In this document: positions 41,401 through 51,274 of the stretch, one piece after another
Layout: each line of letters starts with the position of its first letter
Position numbering within the stretch: the first letter of the stretch is position 1
NCBI RefSeq assembly: GCF_033115175.1
Contig: NC_084837.1
Coordinates: 23,436,266 to 23,500,265 of the forward strand
Direction of reading: 5' to 3'
Length of the DNA stretch: 64,000 nt
From: Lepus europaeus
Taxonomy: Eukaryota > Chordata > Mammalia > Lagomorpha > Leporidae
Notes under the pieces: model-generated
Databases searched by the model: none
Told to the model about the DNA's origin: nothing
The model's input: the letters and a program-made list of their open reading frames with translations, nothing else
Translations under genes and position numbers: made by a program

Positions 41401-44400
41401 TTTTTATCTCTTGACCTGGAATTCTGGAAGTGAAGGCGTGGGCTGAGGGAGGATAGCTGGGGCTGAGGGTGGGCGTTACAGAGAGCTGCTTTGGCCTCAT
41501 GCCTCATGCCTTTCCCACTCAGTGTGGCCGCTGGGCTCATCCTGCCACCCCAGGCAAGGAAAACAGCTTCCCGGCTCCGTTCCTGGTTGAATTCCAGGTC
41601 GACTAAGTATCACACAGGAAGGGTTGGGGCATGATCAGAGTGCCGAGTCCAGAGCTGGTAACTCCTGGGTGTTGCTAGCATTGGCAAGTCTAAGTTAACA
41701 GTAGTGCGAAAAATGTCAGCATTTTCTAGGTTTACCTAGCCTTTTTTGAGAATCTTCTTGCTTCAAGGATAAGATTAAAATGACTTTAGTTATTCTTGAG
41801 ACCATGTGGGTAACAATGGGAGTAGCCTTAGTTCATCCATAAAAAACTGCTGTCCTGTGCGGTCTGCACTTTGCTTTTCCTCACAATCCTCCATCTTCTG
41901 AAAATGGTAATAATTATTAAAAGATTTACATATTTATTTGAAAGGCAGAGTGACAGAGAGAGACAGAGAGAGATCCTCAGTCTATAGGTTCCCTCTGCAA
42001 ATGGCTGCAACAGGCAGGTCTGGGCCAGTCCAAAGTGAGGAGGCAGTAGCTGCATCCAGGTCTCCTATGTGGGTAGCAGGGGCCCAAGCACTGGGGCCAT
42101 CTTGAGCTGCTTTTCCAGTCACGTTAGCAAGGAGCTGGATAGAAAATGGAGTACCTGCGACTCGAACTGGCACTCAGATATGGAATGCCAGTGTCACACG
42201 GGGCAGCTTATCCTGTGCATGGTGTGGGACCCCTCTGTTATTTTTATGAATTTCTTTTTTATGATGTCTGAGTAACAGAATATTGGAGTCTGTTAAGATT
42301 GTTATCTTATTGGTGTACTTTATATTACAGTAATTGTAGTAGGTAAATGCTGAAATCAGCACTGTATGGTTTGGGGCTGGCGCCATGGTGCAGTAGGTTA
42401 ATCCTCTGCCTGTGGTGCCAGCATCCCATATGGACCCCAGTTCGAGTCCCAGCTGCTCCTCTTCCAATCCAGCTCTCTGCTATGGCCTGAGAAAGCCATA
42501 GAAGATGCCCCAAGTGCTTGGGCCCCTGCAACTACATGGGATAGTGGGAAGAATCACCTGGCTCCTGGCTTTGGATCGGCACAGCTCTGGCCATTGCAGC
42601 CATTTGGAAAGTAAAGCAACGGAAGGAAGACCTTTCTCTCTGTCTCTCCCTCTCACTGTCTGTAATTCTACCTCTTAAATAAATAAATAAAATCTTTAAA
42701 AAAAAAAAAAAAGAACTGTATTGTTTGAAGACACATTGTTTAGCAGTAAGATTTTTTTTTTAATTGATTTTATTTATTTGAAAGGCAAAATGACAGAGAA
42801 GGACAGACCTTTCATCTGCTGGTTTACTCCCCAGATGGCCATAACATCCAAGGGTGGGCCTGGCCAAAGCCACAAGTCTGTAACTCCATCCAGGTCTCCC
42901 ATGTGGGTGCAGGGGCCCAAGCACTTGAGCCGTCCTCCACTGCTTTCCCAGGCCATTAACATGGAGCTGGATCAGAAGTGGGGCAGCTGGAACTCGAATC
43001 TATATATACTCTGATATGTAGGTAATAGCATAATTCATTAAGCCACAACCCAGCCCCAGTAACGTTATTTTTCCAAAGATGCCTCATATTAGTTACTGGC
43101 AGAGGCAGTCTCTTAACTTCTAGTTGTGAGTAACCTTATTCCATCTGGGGCACTGACCTAGTTCTCTGCTGTAGCTGCATGAGAGGAGGCTGTCTTGTTT
43201 CATTGTCTTCTGAGGACGGCAGCCGGGCTCTTGTCAGCGGAGAGGTCGGGAGCCTCGGCAGCATCCTTAGAGGACCAGTCTGCTTTGTATGTGTTGATTC
43301 TGGCCAGGTAGCAAAGGGTTATTCCTGACAGCTGTCATATTGGCTGAGTATTTGATGAGACCACAATCAGATCAAGGAGAGAATAGCTACTTGAGGATTA
43401 TCAAACTGAACCGAAGCTTTCATTGTCAGGCTGTTCCAAGCAGTGTGATCTCCCAGTGCCCCAATTCATGGTCAATACATTGAAAAATCCTACATTTTTT
43501 TTTAAATAAGGAAAGAAGTCACTTGGAATTCTACCTCCCCCAAATAATTAATGTTGATAACTGTGTGCTAGCCGCTCTAAACAGTTAAATATGATTTTAT
43601 TCAGTCCTTTCAGTAATCTGAGGAGTTAAGCATTGTTTTTATCCTCATGCTAAGATGAGGAAAATGAGTCCCAGAGAAAGTCGGCATTTCACCAGAACCT
43701 TATGACTGAGGCGCTCAGTGCACAGTTGTTTATGTTCACATCAGGCAGTTTTGTTCCAGGGACTGTTTTTTTTTTTTTTTTAAAGGTTATTTATTTGAGA
43801 GGTAGAATTACAGAGAGAGAAAGGGACAGAGAGAGAGGTCTTCCATCGCTGGTTCTCTCTCCAGATGGTACAACGGCTGAGCTGGGCTCGATCCAAGCCA
43901 GGAGTCTGGAACTCCTTCCAGGTCTCCCACGTGGGTGCAGGGACCCAAGCACTTAGGCCATCTTCTGCTGCTTTCTCAGGCCATAGCAGAGAGCTGGATA
44001 GGAAGTGGAGCAGCCAGGACTTGAACTGGTGCTATGCCACAGCACCAGTCCCTATGGCCTGTGCTGTTGGTTACCATGTCACACTGCTTGTCTGCAAATG
44101 TTTTGATGCCTATTTCTGTCTACCTGTCTATCTAATTTTGTCTAGAGCTTTTCAGCATTATTATCCTATTTTCATCTTTACTAATTCGATAGGGAAAGGG
44201 CTATCTCTTCAGTCCTGACTTGCATTTTATAAGCAAGACTGAACAGTTTTTGTCTGTTATTACTGTATTTTTTCCTTGTGAGTTTTTCTCTGTTCATGCT
44301 AATTGCTCTATTTTAATGGGTACTTTAAAATTTTAATTTGGTTTATAAGCTTTTTATATTTTTAGGGTTTTGTCCCTTTGTCACGTCTGCCTCTTGTCCA

Positions 44401-47400
44401 GCCCTGGCTCCTGTGGCATTTGAGGAATGAACCAGCAGATGAGAGCGCCCTCTCTCTTTCTCGCTCTCTGCTCTTTGTGTCTCTTGGCCTCACAAATACA
44501 TAAATAAAATTTAAAGCAGAAAACCAAAACGAGTTTATTTAGAAAATTGTGAAGCTGGGGCTGCCTAAGGCCATGCTTAAGCCTGAGCAGTAGAGTGGGT
44601 CACAACTGTCCACACCAACCACGTCTGCTTCCTTTGGGAAAGCTGCGCATGAGACCTGGGCCTTTAGGTTAGGCAGCCTGGAAACCATCGTTTGTCACAA
44701 ATTCGCTGTAATACATTAAAACTTTTGAAAAACTTTTTGCATTGTTACAACCTTGTGACTTAATTTTCTTTCAATTTCAGAGAATACTTTTTACAGTTGG
44801 CTAGAAGGTAACTGGAAATTTTTAAACACATTTATATGGTGATTTTTTTTCAATTTAAAGATACTTGAAATTAATTTTATATTGAAATATTCACACGGAA
44901 TTTTATTTCCCAATCACTGCCTTTTTTTAGGCCTGTGTGTAGAAAAAAGAGCATTCTACAGACTTATATCTGGGCTACATGCAAGCATTAACGTGCATTT
45001 GAGTGCAAGGTATCTTCTACAAGGTATGCACTGTTCACTTTTTTCATTTTATTCTATGCATTTTCATGTAATCTTAGCATGTTCTTGGAACCGAGGTGCA
45101 TTGGGAAAGATCACCCTGAGCGAGTGTTAGGCAGTGAACACGCAGTGATGAGAGTGGGCACCCGAGGTCCGGCTGCATGAATAGTTCGGCACGTTCTCAG
45201 CTGCCTCCACCCTCTTATAAAACACTGCTCAAAGCTGTACACGTCGTCACTTTGGGAATTTTCTGTTCTTTCGTTGTGGGCATTAACGTAACTCATAGGA
45301 GCACAGCATGCTACCTGTCAGCTGGTGTTCTTGCAGAACCCGTGTCTCCGGGTCAGCCGCAGGCCTGGAGCTCTGCTGGGGGAGGCATTTCCTGCTCTCT
45401 GCAGCACGGTCAGACCAGGGCTGATCCCCATCAGGAACGTTTCTTCTGGAGTTACTGTCTCCTTGTCTCAGACACAGAACACAGGAACTCCGATCTCCGC
45501 CAGCATTTCAACTCAGTGATTTCAGACACTCAGTTTTAAATTGTGTATTTAGGTTTTATGAATGTTGATGTTCAGGAATTTGATTTTTAGGAAAACCTGC
45601 TTTCTCAGTAAAATAATTTGTTTTACTTTAGGGCTGTGTTCTAGAAGGTAAAGCAATTAGAACTATTTAAGGCTATGTGATGAAAATAATTTTTATAGTT
45701 TTAAAATAACACATGAATGTAACCTCTACAGACATAAGTAACCCAATGTAATTAAAATGACAATTAATTTTAAAGTTGAGTTTTTAAAATTTAATTCTTT
45801 TTTCCTCCCAGATACCTGGTTGGAAAAGAAATGGGGACACAACATTACAGAATTTCAGCAGCGATTTGATGGGGTTTTGACCAAGGGAGAAGGCCCGAGA
45901 AGGCTGAAGAACCTGTATTTTCTCTACTTGATAGAACTAAGGGCTCTGTCTAAAGTGCTGCCTTTCTTCGAGCGCCCGGATTTTCAACTTTTCACCGGAA
46001 ATAAAATTCAGGATGCAGAAAACAAAAAATTACTTCTGGAAATCCTTCATGAAATCAAGTAAATTACCAGATGTAACAACTTACTAGATTCTGAAATAGT
46101 TATTTAGAGAAGAGAGCTAGTTAGAAAATAATTAAAAGCCCATTTTTGCTCCGAGGTCTTTTAGAATGGAAGTTTGTGTTTTGACCCCAGGTACTAAAAG
46201 GCACACAGCTTTTTTTTTTTTTTTTTTTTTTTTTGACAGGCAGAGTGGATAGAGAGAGAGACAGAGAGAAAGGTCTTCCTTTTCCGTTGGTTCACTCCCC
46301 TAATGGCCGCTACGGCCGGCGTGCTGCGCCGATCCAAAGCCAGGAGCCTGGTGCTTCTTCCTGGTCTCCCATGCAGGTGCAGGGCCCAAGGACTTGGGCC
46401 ATCCTCCACTGCCTTCCCGGGCCATAGCGGAGAGCTGGCCTGGAAGAGGAGCAACCGGGACAGAATCTTGCGCCCCAACCGGGACTAGAACCTGATGTGC
46501 CGGCGCCGCAAGGCGAAGGATTAGCCTTCTGAGCCACTGTGCTGGCCACAGCTTTGGTTTTAAGAGCCAATACTTTATTATTTTATACATGCATGGTTCT
46601 CATGGAACGCAGGATACCTAAGAAAGTTTGTGCAAAGTGCACATTCCAGCTCATTTTCCGTTAGTTTTTGAAGTACCCTCTTAACTGTATTGTACAGTTA
46701 GCATTTATAATGAAGGATAAGGATTGTTTTGGGGCATTGGAGTGTTGATTTTATTATATTTCAGGAACCACTCTATTATCTATTCTAATAATTTAATACA
46801 TGAAAGTACTGAATTAGCAGCACTTTTAATATTTGTGATACAAGAAAATGAGAATTCTGTTTTCAAATGCAGGTCATTTCCTTTGCATTTTGATGAGAAT
46901 TCCTTTTTTGCTGGGGATAAAAAAGAAGCTCACAAACTAAAGGTAAGTGTTTTATACTTGAGCCTAACCGCAAGGCACAGAGTTGTGAACACCACCACAG
47001 GTGTGAATATGAAGCTGTGTGTAGAGTGCTGGTTACCAGGGCTGGGGTCGGGGCCTGGTGCTCATAGGGTGCCGAGTTTCAGCTGAGAGCAGGAATGAGC
47101 CTTAGAGATCTGCTGCCCAGAGTGGTGACTGTAAGAAGTCATCACATGGGGCTGGCACTATGGTGCAGTGGGTTAAACCACTGCCTGTGACCCCAGCATC
47201 CCATATGGGTGCTGGTTCGAGTCCTGGCTGCTCTACTTTCTATGCAGCTCTCTCCTAATGCGCCTGGGAAAGCAGTGGAAGATGATCCCTGCACCCACAT
47301 GGGAGACCCTGAGGAAGCTCCTCCCTGGCTCCTGGCTTCGGCCTGGCCTAGCCGCAGCCATTGCAGCCATTGCAGCCATTGCAGCCATATGGGGAGTGAA

Positions 47401-50400
47401 TCACAGGATGGAAGATCTCTCTCAATCTCTCCTTCTTTCTCTAACACTGCCTTTCAAATAAGTGAAATGTTAAAAAAGAAATCCTCATGCATCGGATATT
47501 TCAAAATTGCTGAATGAGTAGTTTTTTTTTTTTTTTTTTTTTGGACAGGCAGAGTGGATAGAGAGAGACAGACAGAGAGAAAGGTCTTCCTTTTCCGTTG
47601 GTTCACCCTCCAATGGCTGCTGCGGCCGGCGCATCTCGCTGATCCAAAGCCAGGAGCCAGGTGCTTCTCCTGGTCTCCCATGCAGGTGCAGGGCCCAAGC
47701 ACTTGGGCCATCCTCCACTGCCTTCCCAGGCCATAGCAGAGAGCTGGCCTGGAAGAGGGGCAACTGGGACAGAATCCGGCGCCCTGAACCGGGACTAGAA
47801 CCCAGTGTGCTGGCGCCGCAAGGCGGAGGATTAGCCTGTTAAGCCACGGTGCAGGCCAGAATGAGTAGGTTTTAAATGTTTTCACCACAAACCAATAAGT
47901 ACATAAGGTAATGGGTTTCTCAATGAGCCTGATTGGACCTTCTGCCTTTTATTTTGTTTCTTTTTTTTAAAGATTTATTTATTTATTTGAAAGTCAAAGT
48001 TACATAGAGAAGGAGAGGCAGAGAGAGAGAGAGAGAGAGGTCTTCCATCTGCTGGTTCACTCCCCAAATGGCCGCAATGGCTGGAGCTGCACTCATCTGA
48101 GGCCAGGAGCCAGGAGCTTCCTCCAGGTCTCCCATGCAGGTTCAGGGGCCCAAGGACTTGGGCCATCTTCTACTGCTTTCCCAGGCCATAGCAGAGAGCT
48201 GGATCGGAAGTGGAACAGCTAGGTCCTGAACCAGCGCCTATATGGGATCCTGGCGCCTCAGGCCAGGACTTTACCGTCTACGCCACAGCACCGGCCCTGC
48301 TTTAAACATATATCAAAACATCACATTGCATACCATCAGCAAATATAATTGTTATTTTTCAATTAAAATGAATAAAACTGTATGTGTAGCAGTCACTCTT
48401 GATATAGATCCTGAAATTAAAAGCAAAATGAGAATCATTCTTTTCCTCAAAAAAACCACAGTCAAAAGGCAGGTCTGTTAAGATGCTATTTGCGCTGTGT
48501 GTGACAGAACTGATGGGCACTTCAGATGGCTCTCACAGATAATTAACAGAGGCGCTAAACTAGGGGGGCGGGCTCTAGGGCATGAGTGACCGCAGAGTCT
48601 GTCTTTTGCTAAAGAGGATTCTGGAAGTGACATGGGTCTTTAGGGGCCCAAGGTACAGTGTGGTGCTTTGTCATTCCTGTGATTGCCTGGGAATCAAAGG
48701 CAAGGAGGAATGCCAGCCTATGGTCCTGGAGAGAACAGACCTGGAAGCCCTAAGGTGGGGTCTGCTCATCGCCTTGTCTCTTCATTAAGGGGGAGGCTGT
48801 GGACGACACCATCTGGGAGCGTATACGTTGGTCTCCACACCATGTCAGTGTGAGGTATTACCAGGAAGATTTAGAAAACACTTTTGCCATGAGTAGGAGA
48901 CAGCTCCTCCCTTGAGGGATCTCCAGTGTCTGGGGGAGTCAGGGAAGATGACGTCACTCTTCTCTGTGCCATAGCCATTGGACAGTGAAGGCAGGTGGCC
49001 TCAGGATCAGCAGGCTATAACAGTCCTCCTGCGTTTGCTATGCTTTCTTTCCACAATGAGACAATTTGATTTTATGCAACTTGTAAACAAATTTTTTAAA
49101 AAAATTATTTATTTTCATTTTGTTTAAGAGAGAGAGACAAAGAGCTTCCATCCACTGGTTCCATCTTCAAAGGCTGTAGCAGCTTGGGCGAGACCAGGCT
49201 AAAGCCAGGAGCGGGGAGCTCACTCTGGGACTCCCTTGTGGGTGGTAGGGCCAGGTACTTGAGCCATCACCTGCTGCTCCCCGGGTGTGCATTAACAGGA
49301 AGCTGGAGTTGGAAGCAGAGCTGGGACTTTGAACCCAGATGCTCTGAACCCAGGTGTCCCCAGCTGCTGTTTCTTGTGTTTGGTTTTTGCTGTTAGAGAA
49401 TAGTTATTTTTGACCTCCCATCTACCTCCTACTTAAAGCATTCTTGCTACAAAAACATACCACAGTGCTTATATAAGCTCCGAACAACTTCCAGGAACTT
49501 GGAAATGAGGGGGAGGATGTTTCAATCAGACTTCTTTTTCCTACTATTTTCAGTATGTTTCTTATTTTTAGTTCCCCCGCTGGTTTATTGGAGAGTGTTT
49601 TGGCGTAGGCTCTTTTTAGATCGTGCAAATTAGAAATATTTCTTACAGTGTTTTAATTTGATCAAAACTCTGAAATACTCAGCTTTGAAATTTTTATTTA
49701 GAGACTTCTTATTTAACAGCAGATTTTTCTGAGTCTTTTATAGGAAAGAAGTGAAAAACAAGAAAGCATGTTAATAATAGAGTTTTTTAAAAATAATTTC
49801 TGGTAAACACCATGGATTTGAAAAGCCATAAATTCATTTAAAAAAGCTTACATTGTGTTCTTTGGACTCTATCATTGTATAGTTAGAAATAGAAAACCAA
49901 CAATTCAGGGGTGGGGAACCTTTTTCTGCCAAGGGCCATTTGGATATTGATGACATCATTTGTGGACCATACAAAATGGTCAACTGAAAAATTAGCCTGA
50001 TGTAGATGTATTGAATTTTGAGTGCCCCCTGCAGTTGCCTTGGCAGGGCCAGAGCAAATGATTTCACGGGCCTTACATGACCTAGGGGCCAGATGTTCCC
50101 CGCCTCTGATACATGAAAAATAATTAGTTAGGGTTCAATTCAAAATATGAAAGCTTATAAAACATTTGAGAATTTGGGCAAGACTTAATCGGTTTCACTG
50201 ACTATAAATCACAGCATATCCGCACAGCATGTCTGAGCATTCTGCCGCCTGACTGCAGCTTAAAGTGAAGACACAAAGCTGTCTGCCTAAACAAGGAGAA
50301 TTTGTACAAGATTTAGGTTCTGGTTATTTTCAGGATCAAATTTTTCTGGCCTGAGACAATTTTGGGATATACTCAGGTTACTGGACATGGTTATTTATGG

Positions 50401-51224
50401 AAGTCACAGGGATTATTTTCCTGTTCTAATTTCTAGCCTGTTAATTTGGTGCTAGCATATTAAGTTCACTTATGCAGAAAATCCATGCTATTTTCTATGC
50501 TTGGTTTTAATTTTATGATGTTTATATGGCCATTGTAAACACCACCCTTGCTCACTGTGCATGCCATGTGAATACTTAGTCAAGAGCTGCCACATTCAAG
50601 CATTTGAATAAACATGGATTCAAATACAGAATTTGGACAGTATCTATACAAGCAAATATCTTGTACAGAAGCTCTACAATTTTTTTAAGATTTATTTTTT
50701 AATTTTTATTTCAAAGGCAGAGTAACAGAGAGAGGAGGAGAAAGAGATAGAGCGCGCTTCCATATGCTGGTTCACTCCCCAAATGGCTACAATGGTTGGG
50801 ACTGGGCCAGGCCAAAGCCGGGAGCCCAGAGCTTCCTCCAGATCTCCCAGCTGGGTGAAGAGCCCAAGTACTTGGGCCCTCTTCCTCTGTTTTCCCAGAC
50901 CGTTAGGGAGCTAGATTGGAAGTGGAGTAGCTAGGACTTGAACCTGCACCCATATAGGATTCTGGCATTGCAGGCTGTGGCTTTAGCCACCAAGCCACAA
51001 TCCTAGCCCCTGTATACTACTTTTTGATGAGCTGGTTGCATGTTACTTTATTATATTTAAACAATATAATACACTGTTTATGAATATATACATAGATATT
51101 TAAAAATATAGAAACGAAAAGGGAAAAATAAACACCAAATTCAACATAGCGATAGAGGGTGGGATTTAACACTTTGAGAAGATAAATAGGGGACTGTAAT
51201 TGTAATTGATGTTCCCTATTTTGC

Positions 51225-51274
<50 letters not shown>

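Noticed and set aside
45177-45539. 120-codon open frame in intron 11 with a hydrophobic stretch
   Set aside because: No recognisable family, no splice context that fits the ERO1A frame, and such frames occur by chance.
51222-51273. Regular repeats as a possible CRISPR-like or regulatory array
   Set aside because: It is a GT/AT microsatellite in a mammalian intron.
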